Source of the DNA: Bacteroidota bacterium | GTDB lineage: Bacteria > Bacteroidota > Bacteroidia > Cytophagales > Cyclobacteriaceae | Direction of reading: 5' to 3' | DNA length: 61,076 nt | NCBI GenBank assembly: GCA_024280115.1 | Contig: JAJRQT010000153.1 | Span: forward strand, 1 to 61,076 | Part shown: piece by piece, positions 1 to 7,108 of the stretch | Layout: every line of letters starts with the position of its first letter | Numbering within the stretch: position 1 is the stretch's first letter | Notes under the pieces: generated by a model | Told to the model about the DNA's origin: nothing | What the model saw: the letters and a program-made list of their open reading frames with translations, nothing else | Databases searched by the model: none | Program-made: the position numbers and the translations under genes

Positions 1-1
1 A

Positions 2-46
2 GAGGCTGCTGTTGATATTAAAGAGCAGTTACTCAAGGCAGCCTAA
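2..46 (+). CDS. 3' end of a gene entering from the left edge (partial)
   Basis: Reading from base 2, the plus strand encodes an open 14-codon tail (EAAVDIKEQLLKAA) that ends in TAA at 44-46. The alanine/lysine-rich helical composition looks like the C-terminus of a real protein, but too little is present to name it. It converges on the minus-strand ROK fragment that follows. It may be chance. Confidence 0.3.
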   Translation, partial: EAAVDIKEQLLKAA

Positions 47-102
47 GGAAAAGCCAAAAAACAACAAAAAAGTCACAGTTAATGGGATAGGTATGTGCTG
101 TC

Positions 103-189
103 GGTATCGATTTTCTTGATTTCTCATTATTGTTGGTTCAGAAATGGAAAAGCTAAAAGTTAGTTCGAAATCCATCAGAAATCAGAAAA
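103..189. repeat. Imperfect hairpin after the ROK fragment (possible attC-like site)
   Basis: Bases 111-124 (TTTTCTTGATTTCT) can pair with 177-189 (AGAAATCAGAAAA), leaving a loop of about 50 nt with further weak pairing. It lies directly 3' of the minus-strand ROK fragment, where a cassette recombination site or a terminator would sit. There is no run of T after the stem on the minus strand, so a simple terminator is less likely. Weak evidence on its own. Confidence 0.25.
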
Positions 190-723
190 TTAAGAGTGCA
201 ATAAAATATTAAAATAATTATATTGCAAAAACGAGAGATGCGTTTTCTTAGTGACACTATTTATTATAAGTGGGAAATATCCAAATTCACCTGCCCATCC
301 TGATTCACCTAATACTGGTTGTCCATTAATAATAAATGCAGAGCCAACAGCTGTTCCAACCATGATTACTCCACCCGTAAAATCATGGTTGCAATCATGG
401 AACTCCTGAGCAAGAGCAGATTTTACATCATTAATGGATTTTACGACTGTGTTATATTTACTTAATGCATTTTTTGCATTCCATCCTTTAAAATTGGGCA
501 AAACATCACAAGATACTATAGTGTCATCTTTATTTAAAAGTCCAGGAATAGCAATGCCAATACCAATAGGACTTAAATTATATTTTTTAATAAATGAGTT
601 GATTATTATTTCTAATTGAGTTGACCTAAAATCTACTCCAGTTTTAACTTTCTCTTCCAAATTGCCAGCGACAATTAATACTTTAGTTCCTCCCAGATCA
701 ATCCCAATTTTCACTCTATTCAT
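190..723 (-). pseudogene. ROK-family sugar kinase, C-terminally truncated
   Basis: The 177-residue product starts with the ROK phosphate-binding motif IGIDLGGTK (residues 6-14). It keeps GIGIAIPG (52-59), the IND segment with the likely catalytic Asp around residue 96, and GESGWAGEFGYFP, the start of the conserved glycine/histidine region. Family members are about 290-320 residues. Here the sequence leaves the family pattern after about residue 153, and the Cys-rich zinc motif and second ATPase half are missing. The last 20 residues look unrelated. The protein is probably non-functional. It is co-oriented with the next two minus-strand genes and separated from them by a hairpin, consistent with decayed cassette cargo. 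ROK assignment is good; loss of function is inferred. Confidence 0.7.
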
Positions 724-756
724 TTTGTTCTAATTTAGTGCTTGATTCTTAATGCA

Positions 757-847
757 CTACAACGGTTGGCAATAATAAACGTAGGGCATTTCGAAGCACC
801 TCCTTATCAAGTTACCGTGCTGTTTATTAAATGTTATGTTGTTTTAA
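757..847. repeat. Imperfect palindrome upstream of the ROK fragment (attC-like candidate)
   Basis: Outer arms CTACAAC (757-763) and GTTG (838-841) flank inner arms AATAATAAAC (771-780) and TGTTTATTA (821-829), which pair. The size, about 85 nt, and CAAC/GTTG ends are those of an integron attC-like structure, and it sits between two co-oriented minus-strand genes. The boxes do not match the RYYYAAC/GTTRRRY consensus exactly, so this remains a candidate. Confidence 0.35.
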
Positions 848-930
848 TTTAGCACTTTCCTCCCTATGTTTTTTTTTGCGTGTTGAACCCCCGATGCAGA
901 TCAGGGTTCAATCTCGATGGAGATCGGGAG

Positions 931-979
931 AAAAATTTAGTAGGATCCCCTGGACCCACTTAAATTTGATTCCATATTA
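931..979. repeat. Dispersed repeat copy 1: hairpin site 3' of HEPN/zinc-ribbon genes
   Basis: This segment is nearly identical to 43231-43279. Over 931-994 versus 43231-43294 I count 58 of 64 matches by eye, with a perfect core from CCTGGACCCACT through TCCATATTATTG. On the minus strand, AAATTTA-AGTGGG-TCC pairs with GGATCC-TAC-TAAATTT around an AGG loop, so both copies fold into a hairpin. Each copy begins within a few bases of the stop codon of a minus-strand gene, and the two genes are unrelated. That is the expected position of a recombination site at the 3' end of a gene cassette. Confidence 0.75.
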
Positions 980-994
980 TTGGGCTTAGTTATT

Positions 995-1189
995 CTATTC
1001 TTGGCATGTACATTTGTTTCTAAAAGTAGTCTCAATATTAAAAGCTAATCCACAATCAGGACATTCGTATATAATACCATCTTCGTCACAATTCAAGCAA
1101 AGTCCTTTTGCTTCATGACTATTTAAATAAATATTCAGATTATCATATATAACAGACCTCTTTGCTTTGCAATAATCACAATTAATCAT
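995..1189 (-). CDS. Small zinc-ribbon protein, translationally coupled to HEPN gene
   Basis: This 64-residue protein is dominated by cysteine pairs: C4xxC7, C31xxC34, C43xxC46 and a terminal C60xC62, typical of zinc ribbons. Its ATG overlaps the stop codon of the upstream HEPN gene (ATGA at 1189-1186), so translation is probably coupled or the two were once one protein. In its own frame the region upstream of the ATG stays open (FVSHDFT before MINCDYC), and the upstream protein ends with an unpaired CxxC. Together these suggest that one zinc ribbon spans the junction. Function is unknown; nucleic-acid binding is likely. Confidence 0.6.
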   Translation of the reverse strand: MINCDYCKAKRSVIYDNLNIYLNSHEAKGLCLNCDEDGIIYECPDCGLAFNIETTFRNKCTCQE

Positions 1190-1905
1190 AGTAAAATCAT
1201 GACTGACGAAATTGCAACAATAGCAATTTCATCTTGACTTAGTGTTCTATTATTACACACAATACACTTAAATACCATGTAAGAATTTTCTTTCGCCAGC
1301 CTTTCCATTGCATAAATGTAAGGTGAATAATTAATCAGCTTCCTGTGCAAGTCTTCCCCTAACCGGTACTGCAAAAATTCAGATGGCTTCTCGTCTTGAT
1401 GTCTGTCTGATAAGAGAACTTTAAAAATAATATGTATCAAATAATATATGATATCATACTTCAAATCAAATAAGTCACCTTCATAGAATTTATATGAGAA
1501 ATGCACAATTCGGTTTCGGTAAACCTGAAATTCGTCAATGGTTTCAAAATCGTCTTTATCTAAATCCTGAATAAAGTTTCTGGTTTTGATAAAGTTTTTT
1601 TGCATATCAAAATCAAGTGTTTTGAGTTTGTTTTCTTTAAATAACTCTTCAATCTCATCATCAGAAAGAATTTGTTGTCTTTTATTTAAAATACTCCCAA
1701 TCCCAGTTCTTTCTATGATAAGTGCTTTAATTGCTAATTCAAGTGAAATTTGAAATGAAGAACATGTTAATGTTAGCAAGTCATGCTCAATATAGTCATC
1801 ATCACCATTATCCTTGTTAACTAAGCGTTCAATTCCATCTTTTAAAAATACAATCGCATTATCATACAATTGTTTATATGCTTCCTTTTCAAAATCTGTT
1901 GTCAT
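1186..1905 (-). CDS. HEPN-domain protein (putative RNase)
   Basis: The 239-residue, mostly helical protein carries RNRIVH at 130-135, matching the Rx4-6H motif of HEPN ribonucleases with the usual polar residue after Arg. An N-terminal helix near residues 49-66 (SSFQISLELAIKALIIERTG region) is HEPN-like. A C-terminal CIVC (214-217) looks like half of a zinc ribbon whose second half lies in the overlapping small gene. HEPN proteins cut RNA in toxin-antitoxin, abortive-infection and CRISPR-linked systems. No MNT antitoxin is present nearby, so a defence role is inferred from the domain and the cassette-like setting. The start ATG follows the cassette boundary by about 20 bases; no internal promoter is obvious. 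Confidence 0.6.
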   Translation of the reverse strand: MTTDFEKEAYKQLYDNAIVFLKDGIERLVNKDNGDDDYIEHDLLTLTCSSFQISLELAIKALIIERTGIGSILNKRQQILSDDEIEELFKENKLKTLDFDMQKNFIKTRNFIQDLDKDDFETIDEFQVYRNRIVHFSYKFYEGDLFDLKYDIIYYLIHIIFKVLLSDRHQDEKPSEFLQYRLGEDLHRKLINYSPYIYAMERLAKENSYMVFKCIVCNNRTLSQDEIAIVAISSVMILL

Positions 1906-1930
1906 CTCATGTTCGGTTTTACCTAATTAA

Positions 1931-2012
1931 GCCCAACGGCCCGGCTAGCATGCGTAGCTTGGGCCAGCACGCTGGCCCTTGCGCGGCTATGGATGCTCGG
2001 CTATTGTTGGCT
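1931..2012. repeat. GC-rich attC-like palindrome between cassettes
   Basis: GCCCAAC (1931-1937, fits RYYYAAC) and GTTGGCT (2006-2012) bound an 82-nt imperfect palindrome. GGCTAGCATGC (about 1943-1953) pairs with GGATGCTCGGC (1991-2001), and the centre holds the near-perfect palindrome GGGCCAGCACGCTGGCCC (1961-1978). It is strikingly GC-rich compared with the flanks. Length, box positions and strand relation to the minus-strand genes match an integron attC site. Confidence 0.55.
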
Positions 2013-2051
2013 GTCGTTTTTGTTAATTATCCGCGATATAATTATTTTGGG

Positions 2052-3341
2052 TTAATCCTTTATGCAACGAACAGAAACACCCTGCTCCTTGAGCATTTCG
2101 CTCCTATCCACATCGCTGTCATTGAACAACACCGTCCGGATCAAGGCGTTACTGCTATCGTACTCACTAGCACTCCACCAGAGGCCGCCGGTTCCAATGC
2201 CATAGAATCTGCCATTGCCATAACGGTCGCCTCCCGGAAGGGCTGAAAAACCCGATTCGTTTGTCGCCCCCGCATTCGGACTTCTCCAATGTTTGGTTCC
2301 GGTCTCTTTTAATTTGCCACCTGCAATACCTTCTCCACCCAGGAAATTAATCAATCTTTCCCATTCTTCATCTGTAGGCACGTGCCAGCCAACCGGACAT
2401 AATTTCCCAGTATTCACGGTGTACCAGTTATATAGCGCACCGTAGGCACGGCCGTATTTTTCATAATTGTCGTACCAGCAGTATGCCGGAGTCGATTGAT
2501 TCTCCCAAATTTCACTTTTTTCAACAAGATTAATGATCGTTCCATTATTAAATTTGGTTGCCCTTAAGTTCTCAGCCATCCAGATTTGATCACCAATTCT
2601 GACTGTCTTATAGGTAATACCATCACGTGGATCCTGAAATCTACTATTTTTCGTAGCCTCTTTAATATTAGCAATTTGATTTGCTGCCTCGCTTTTGTAT
2701 CGCCCATCTGGATACTTATCCTGATAGATCTGATAGGATTCCAGGGTATTCGTGGATTTTGCTGTGTTCCAATCTTTATCCTCGGCTAAACGGGCTTTAT
2801 TTGCACGTGCATTTTCCTGCTTTTCCTGTGCCAATTGTTCAAATTCATCAATTTTCTTGTTTGCATCACTTGTCCAATTTCCGTTTGGCCTATTTTGAAG
2901 GTATTCCTGGTAGGCTGCTTTTGTATGAGTAGTTAAGGCGGTTTTCCAGTCATTATAGTCCTCGATTTCATCAATCTTCTTCTGAGCCTCTTCAGCATGT
3001 ATTCCATCTTTGAAATCCTGCAGATATTCTTCATACCCAGCAACTGTATTTATAGTCACTGCATCACTCCATGCCTTATTTTCGCGGTTGTCTATTTGGC
3101 TGTCGGGCTGCGGTATTTGATCTGTATTTGTTTTTTCATTCTCACAGCTATTTACCAACCAAATCACAAGAAATAGAACGATGACAATACTGGCAATAGC
3201 TATCGGAATTTTGCGCTTTGGATTTCTAAGAAAAGGTTTATCTGATACTTGTTTTCTGGCTTCTTCTGTCTCATCTTTTAATCTTTGCCGCTCTTCCACT
3301 TGAAGTTTTGCATCATTTGTTTCTTTTCCTCTACCTTCCAT
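2052..3341 (-). CDS. Membrane-anchored protein with Fibrobacter major paralogous domain
   Basis: The 429-residue product has a charged coiled-coil N-terminus, one membrane segment at about residues 46-65 (IPIAIASIVIVLFLVIWLV) and three repeats of the form W-x-x-A-x4-T-x3-Y-x-x-Y-L/Q-x4-P/D-G followed by eA...I (residues about 91-215). The C-terminal domain (about 240-429) has the signatures of Fib_succ_major/TIGR02145: YKTVRIGDQIWMAENL, YGALYNWYTV, CPVGWHVPTDEEW, GFSALPGG, WWSASEY and a final VRCIKD. Such domains resemble sulfatase-modifying/C-type-lectin folds of exported proteins; substrate unknown. It is the third co-oriented gene of the cassette-like block. The N-terminus may be incomplete: an open coiled-coil segment lies just upstream in another frame. 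Confidence 0.75.
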   Translation of the reverse strand: MEGRGKETNDAKLQVEERQRLKDETEEARKQVSDKPFLRNPKRKIPIAIASIVIVLFLVIWLVNSCENEKTNTDQIPQPDSQIDNRENKAWSDAVTINTVAGYEEYLQDFKDGIHAEEAQKKIDEIEDYNDWKTALTTHTKAAYQEYLQNRPNGNWTSDANKKIDEFEQLAQEKQENARANKARLAEDKDWNTAKSTNTLESYQIYQDKYPDGRYKSEAANQIANIKEATKNSRFQDPRDGITYKTVRIGDQIWMAENLRATKFNNGTIINLVEKSEIWENQSTPAYCWYDNYEKYGRAYGALYNWYTVNTGKLCPVGWHVPTDEEWERLINFLGGEGIAGGKLKETGTKHWRSPNAGATNESGFSALPGGDRYGNGRFYGIGTGGLWWSASEYDSSNALIRTVLFNDSDVDRSEMLKEQGVSVRCIKD

Positions 3342-3361
3342 TTTACTTTGGTTTCTTGTTT

Positions 3362-3460
3362 TTATCGTTGTTCTTCTTCCTGATGGTGTTTTAGTTTGGC
3401 TTTTTCATCTTCCTTTTGTTCCAAATCCTTTTTGGCAAATTCATGAGTTATATGAAACAC
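3362..3460 (-). pseudogene. Out-of-frame N-terminal remnant of the preceding Fib_succ_major protein
   Basis: A GTG-initiated 32-codon frame (FHITHEFAKKDLEQKEDE, then a KAKLKHHQEEEQR tail) ends 20 bp before the ATG of the gene at 2052-3341. It is charged and coiled-coil-like, as is the start of that gene, so it probably was the original N-terminus, now separated by a frameshift or stop. It could also be a tiny independent gene. No start better than GTG is available because TGA precedes it directly. Confidence 0.35.
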
Positions 3461-3546
3461 TCACGGCTCGGAAAGCATGTGGACGTTGGAAGTGCAATGG
3501 CCTCTGAGCGGCTTTAGCTGCTCGACATGTTGCGGCACATTGTTTA
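3456..3546. repeat. Imperfect palindrome bounding the accessory block (attC-like candidate)
   Basis: CACGGC...GCATGTGG (about 3462-3482) pairs loosely with CGACATGT-TGCGGCAC (3523-3538), and the middle holds GAGCGGCTTTAGCTGCTC, a second small hairpin (3507-3524). It sits immediately upstream of the last co-oriented accessory gene. Terminal heptamers are not clear, so it is a weaker match than 1931-2012. Confidence 0.35.
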
Positions 3547-3637
3547 AATTTTTGTTTTATGTCTTTATTAGAGATCTTATGATCGAAATTTTGGCTATAG
3601 ATAAAAGTTATTACCAATTATTATTGAACTATGTCAT

Positions 3638-5104
3638 TTAAACCTCAACCGCATTGCGGTTAATCCATTCTTTAAAGATTTTCTTGGTTTTCTCATCAGT
3701 AGGTCTGCTTGCATCCGCATCAATCAAGTTTCCATCAGGATCAATCATGATATATCTAGGGATACCCTGGATCAAATAAAGGTCCATAATTTCAGCCTTA
3801 CCTCCTCCTTCAGAAAGAATCTGGATCCCCGTCAGCTCTTTCTCTCTTACATAGGTATGCCACTTTTCCTTGTCGGTGTCAATGGAAACACTTATAAAAG
3901 CAATTTCATCGCCAAACTCTTCTTCTAATTCCTTTAGCTTTGGTATTTCCCGAATGCATGGGACACACCATGTTGCCCAAACATCTATGTAAGCATATTG
4001 TCCTTTAAAATCGGCAAGACTTACCTGAATACTCGAAGTATCAGGATAACCAAAGGCAGGAGCGGGCATTCCTGGCATCAATCTTTCAAGTCGCCTAATT
4101 TTACTTGCTATATAGTTGCTCATGGTTGTGTCTGCAACTACCTCTTGGAAGCGACTTGCAAAATTCCGTTTTACAGATTCGATCAATTGCAAATCATTTC
4201 TTTTCAACGCATTATTGAATGCATTAAAATAAACGTAACTTTTTATTTCAGTATTGGATATAATACTATCTGCTAGGTTAAGCATTAGGTTGAAAGTTTT
4301 TTTATTGTAATCTTCTCTTGCTTTTTCACCATCACCTTCATTAGCTTCCAGCAATGCTTGAAAATCGACACCTTCTCCTACCTTCTTTCTAAAATAACCG
4401 TCCAACCAGTTTTTATAAATAAAAGAGTTAAGCAATTCAGCCTTGTTAAACACTATCAATTGATCAAACTGACTACTATATGATTTAAGCGAGTCAGGCC
4501 TTTCTATGCCGGCAAAATCAAATTTTCGCTCGGCATAAGATTCCCTCCAATCCATTATATGATAAGCTATATTATTACGGAGCATGTTAACAAATTCTCG
4601 GTCTGCATCCTGTAAGCCATCAATAGCGGCTTTCAGTTCCAGGTCTATAGAATCCACAAAAACAAAGAATTCACCGGGCTCTTTGTTTTCTTTTTCTTCA
4701 ACTGAACCAAATATTAGTGCCAGGTTTTTATTGTAAACCTCATTCTCTTCTGCGCCATCTCCATAGAAGGTAGTAGAATCCATCATACCTCCTTCATTCA
4801 TATAAATATTCATAATAGTCTTCCATCCGGTTTTTAGAACGACCCGACTTTGCAGCATCCTAAATTCTTTCAATGAGTTTACAGGTAAAGAGACTGTAAA
4901 TTGCCCAGCCGAGTCTAATGGTATCCATAAATTTTCCCTGCTTTCCCAGGTATCATCCTTATAATAATAAATTTCCAGGCTGTCGGCTGCAAATCCTTTT
5001 ACCGTCCCAGATAAAGTTGTTTCCTCGCTTTTTGATTGTTGACAACTGAAAAACATCATACTGATTAGCATGCATGAGATTGATATAAGCAAAGTTCCTT
5101 TCAT
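3638..5104 (-). CDS. TlpA-like thioredoxin-fold lipoprotein
   Basis: I chose the ATG at 5104 because it gives a compact lipoprotein signal (MKGTLLISISC..., lipobox MFFSC) and 488 residues; an upstream ATG at 5227 would add 41 implausible residues. The first two thirds resemble the DUF4369-type N-terminal region common before TlpA domains in Bacteroidota. The C-terminal 140 residues are a thioredoxin fold with WATWCVPC, the redox CxxC, followed by the expected cis-Pro segment GIPRYIMIDPDG. It probably acts at the outer face of the inner membrane or in the periplasm as a disulfide reductase/oxidoreductase in protein or cytochrome maturation. It is monocistronic. Confidence 0.85.
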   Translation of the reverse strand: MKGTLLISISCMLISMMFFSCQQSKSEETTLSGTVKGFAADSLEIYYYKDDTWESRENLWIPLDSAGQFTVSLPVNSLKEFRMLQSRVVLKTGWKTIMNIYMNEGGMMDSTTFYGDGAEENEVYNKNLALIFGSVEEKENKEPGEFFVFVDSIDLELKAAIDGLQDADREFVNMLRNNIAYHIMDWRESYAERKFDFAGIERPDSLKSYSSQFDQLIVFNKAELLNSFIYKNWLDGYFRKKVGEGVDFQALLEANEGDGEKAREDYNKKTFNLMLNLADSIISNTEIKSYVYFNAFNNALKRNDLQLIESVKRNFASRFQEVVADTTMSNYIASKIRRLERLMPGMPAPAFGYPDTSSIQVSLADFKGQYAYIDVWATWCVPCIREIPKLKELEEEFGDEIAFISVSIDTDKEKWHTYVREKELTGIQILSEGGGKAEIMDLYLIQGIPRYIMIDPDGNLIDADASRPTDEKTKKIFKEWINRNAVEV

Positions 5105-5577
5105 GTTCTCTTTGGTTTGATTCTGATAAGTTTTATGAAAAGTAAAATTTTTAAAAAATATTAGTAAAGATTCTTTATCTGTTGAATGTGCCACAACTAT
5201 ATAGCGTTGTATAAAATGCTTCCCCAATATAGCGACAAGACTTCAAAAAGTAAAAGTGTTACAAGATTGGATAAAATATCTAATTCGATAAAGTGGGGAA
5301 TTTTTTATACAACAGGCCTGCCTTTGTCGGCAGACAGGTTGAACGATGCCGGAGTTTCTATTGGCATTCTTATTTGCTGATTTCGAGTTGGCTCGTAGTT
5401 TTTAATTCTGATATTGATGATGAGTCTTCTGGTATTGATCATTCAACAATTTGCTAAACCCCATTGGGTTTATCTCCATTATATCTTTTGGTTTAAATTT
5501 AAGGAATCAAGGGGATTTTCAATACGCTTAATGATATTTCCCGGCCATGTGCGTATAGACCCGCCGGCTAAGCAAAG

Positions 5578-5658
5578 GCCATTGACTTAAGCTCCTATTG
5601 TCCCTCTCGGGAGAGGGTAAAGGGAGAGGTGGCATAATAATTTTCTTATGTCAATGGC
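5578..5658. repeat. Nested palindromic repeat
   Basis: GCCATTGACTTAAG (5578-5591) and CTTATGTCAATGGC (5645-5658) are inverted copies matching at 13 of 14 bases. Inside lies CCCTCTCGGGAGAGGG (5602-5617), a perfect hairpin, followed by a direct near-copy AGGGAGAGG. The structure resembles REP/BIME-like or MITE-like intergenic elements. Confidence 0.55.
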
Positions 5659-5778
5659 ATTATCGGCGAGTCAGGTCTCTTTGGTCTTACGACTGCTATG
5701 ACCCTATGATGTTTGAAAATTCCTTAAATCAGTTTCCAATTCCAATAAATGAGTTGCAAATCTTCCGAATGGAAAGGC

Positions 5779-5861
5779 AAGACCTGACAGGTTTGAGTAA
5801 GTTAATACCTAAATAACAATGAGCAAACGACAATTATTCAGAAAGAAACCTGTCAGGTCTT
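5779..5861. repeat. 16-bp perfect inverted repeat pair
   Basis: AAGACCTGACAGGTTT (5779-5794) and AAACCTGTCAGGTCTT (5846-5861) are exact reverse complements 51 bases apart. Each arm is itself nearly palindromic around CCTGACAGG. It could be a small mobile palindrome or part of a terminator-like structure; no gene overlaps it. Confidence 0.6.
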
Positions 5862-6140
5862 TAATTTGAAAATAAGATGAAAGCGGTATAACAAGGGTAG
5901 TTTGAATCTCCCCGCTCTTTCGATTTGCAATCCGAAAGCAAATATTCTGATATATCTGTACTGCCAGATGCAAGGAGCAATCTCTGTAAGAAATAAAATA
6001 AATTGCACAAGACGGAATTAAATTCCTCTTACAATCAGGTTCGTGATTGCAATTCCCGAACAGCTGGGACAGTTTGGATAGTTTATTTATTACTCTCAAT
6101 ATAATCATCCTTGTTTACAACGAGGATGATAGGGGGTATA

Positions 6141-6180
6141 AAAAAAACGATAAATGATTTTTCGTTCATTTATCGTTTTC
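6141..6180 (-). terminator. Rho-independent terminator of galU
   Basis: AAAACGATAAATGA (6144-6157) and TCATTTATCGTTTT (6166-6179) form a perfect 14-bp stem with an 8-base loop. On the minus strand the stem is followed by a run of T (complement of 6141-6147). It lies about 40 bases after the galU stop codon. Confidence 0.85.
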
Positions 6181-6220
6181 CCGTATCGTTTCAGTTACGA
6201 TTCGTTTTGCAATTTTTTCC

Positions 6221-7102
6221 CTATTCAATATGATTTTCTGCAACAATCTTTTTTAGATATTCGTAAAATGGCTTTGCAAATTCTTTTCTCCTCAAAGCAT
6301 ATTCCACGGTAGTTTTTAGATAATCGAGCTTATTTCCAATATCATATCTCTTCCCTTCGATGGTATGCGAAAGAACCCTTTCCTTACGTGTGAGTATCAT
6401 AAGTGCATCAGTCAGTTGAAGCTCATTATTTTTACCCTTCGGGGTTTGTTCCAACGCTTTATAAATTCCGGGTGTTAAAATGTACCTTCCGGCGATGGCA
6501 AGGTTAGACGGCGCCTCATCAATTGCGGGTTTTTCGATAAAATCCGTGACTTCCATTATCTGGTCGCTCAGCTTTTCTCCTCCAACAATCCCGTACCTGG
6601 AAACCTTATCATGTGGCACGACTTCTACGGCTACTGTTGCAACCTGATATTGTTCGTAAACATCAATGAGTTGTTGAGTTACCGGCATAACAGAGTTGAT
6701 GATGGTATCTCCCAATAATACTGCAAATGGCTCATTTCCCGTATGGAACCTCGCATAATATATCGCATCACCAAGACCCAGAATTTCCTTTTGCCTTACA
6801 TAATGGATATTAGCCATGTCGGCAATATGCCTGATCTCATTGAAGAGTGTATCTTTTTCTTCTTTTGCCAGTCGATCTTCCAATTCCGTGTTCCTGTCAA
6901 AGTGATCTTCCATGGCCCTCTTATTCCTTCCACTTATAATCAGAATGTCTTCAATCCCCGAATCTACAGCCTCCTGAACAACAAACTGGATAGTAGGTGT
7001 ATCGATGATAGGAAGCATTTCTTTCGGTTGTGCTTTTGTCGCTGGCAAAAATCTTGTCCCGAGTCCAGCGGCGGGTATTACGGCTTTTTTTATCATTTGC
7101 AT
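6221..7102 (-). CDS. galU: UTP-glucose-1-phosphate uridylyltransferase
   Basis: This 293-residue protein makes UDP-glucose from UTP and glucose-1-phosphate. It begins with the nucleotidyltransferase signature AAGLGTRFLPATKAQPKEML (residues 11-30), with the catalytic Arg and Lys, followed by QFVVQEAVDSGI, LGLGDAIYYA, VLLGDTII, FIEKP and GRYILTPGIY, the normal GalU order. Length is normal. It lies 6 bp after a GHMP kinase of glucuronokinase type, so the two are almost certainly cotranscribed. That pairing suggests the enzyme may also, or mainly, activate a sugar-acid phosphate such as glucuronate-1-phosphate; this is inference. A strong terminator follows. Confidence 0.93.
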   Translation of the reverse strand: MQMIKKAVIPAAGLGTRFLPATKAQPKEMLPIIDTPTIQFVVQEAVDSGIEDILIISGRNKRAMEDHFDRNTELEDRLAKEEKDTLFNEIRHIADMANIHYVRQKEILGLGDAIYYARFHTGNEPFAVLLGDTIINSVMPVTQQLIDVYEQYQVATVAVEVVPHDKVSRYGIVGGEKLSDQIMEVTDFIEKPAIDEAPSNLAIAGRYILTPGIYKALEQTPKGKNNELQLTDALMILTRKERVLSHTIEGKRYDIGNKLDYLKTTVEYALRRKEFAKPFYEYLKKIVAENHIE

Positions 7103-7108
7103 AATGTT

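Larger units (their letters stand above)
980..2006 (-). mobile_element. Candidate integron-like gene cassette (HEPN + zinc-ribbon cargo)
   Basis: The unit is bounded by TTGGGCTTAGTTA (980-992) and TAATTAAGCCCAA (1924-1936), inverted copies matching at 12 of 13 bases. Read on the minus strand it runs: G^TTGGGC, two genes forward, then GCCCAAT and the hairpin of 931-979. In an integrated integron cassette the leading TTRRRY is complementary to the trailing RYYYAA in exactly this way. The unit at 43280-44520 has the same plan with a different heptamer. No integrase is in the window. The definition as a cassette is inference from structure. Confidence 0.5.
5105..6140. other. About 1 kb without a convincing gene; several palindromes
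   Basis: Open frames here have no family pattern, no ribosome site and lie over repeats. The stretch contains a small hairpin around 5315-5336 (CCTGCCTTTGTCGGCAGACAGG core), the nested palindrome at 5578-5658 and the 16-bp inverted pair at 5779-5861. It looks like an accumulation site for short repeats between two minus-strand transcription units. Confidence 0.5.

Noticed and set aside
931..979. tRNA-derived or insertion-sequence end
   Set aside because: The segment can fold into one hairpin but has no cloverleaf, no anticodon arm and no CCA-like end. No transposase or target duplication is seen beside either copy.
1878..2246. 122-residue plus-strand frame
   Set aside because: It runs over the 5' end of the HEPN gene, the GC-rich palindrome and the 3' end of the Fib_succ_major gene on the opposite strand. 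It has no family pattern.
5809..6108. 99-residue minus-strand frame in the 1-kb gap
   Set aside because: It overlaps the 16-bp inverted repeat, lacks a ribosome site and shows no family pattern. It is probably noncoding.
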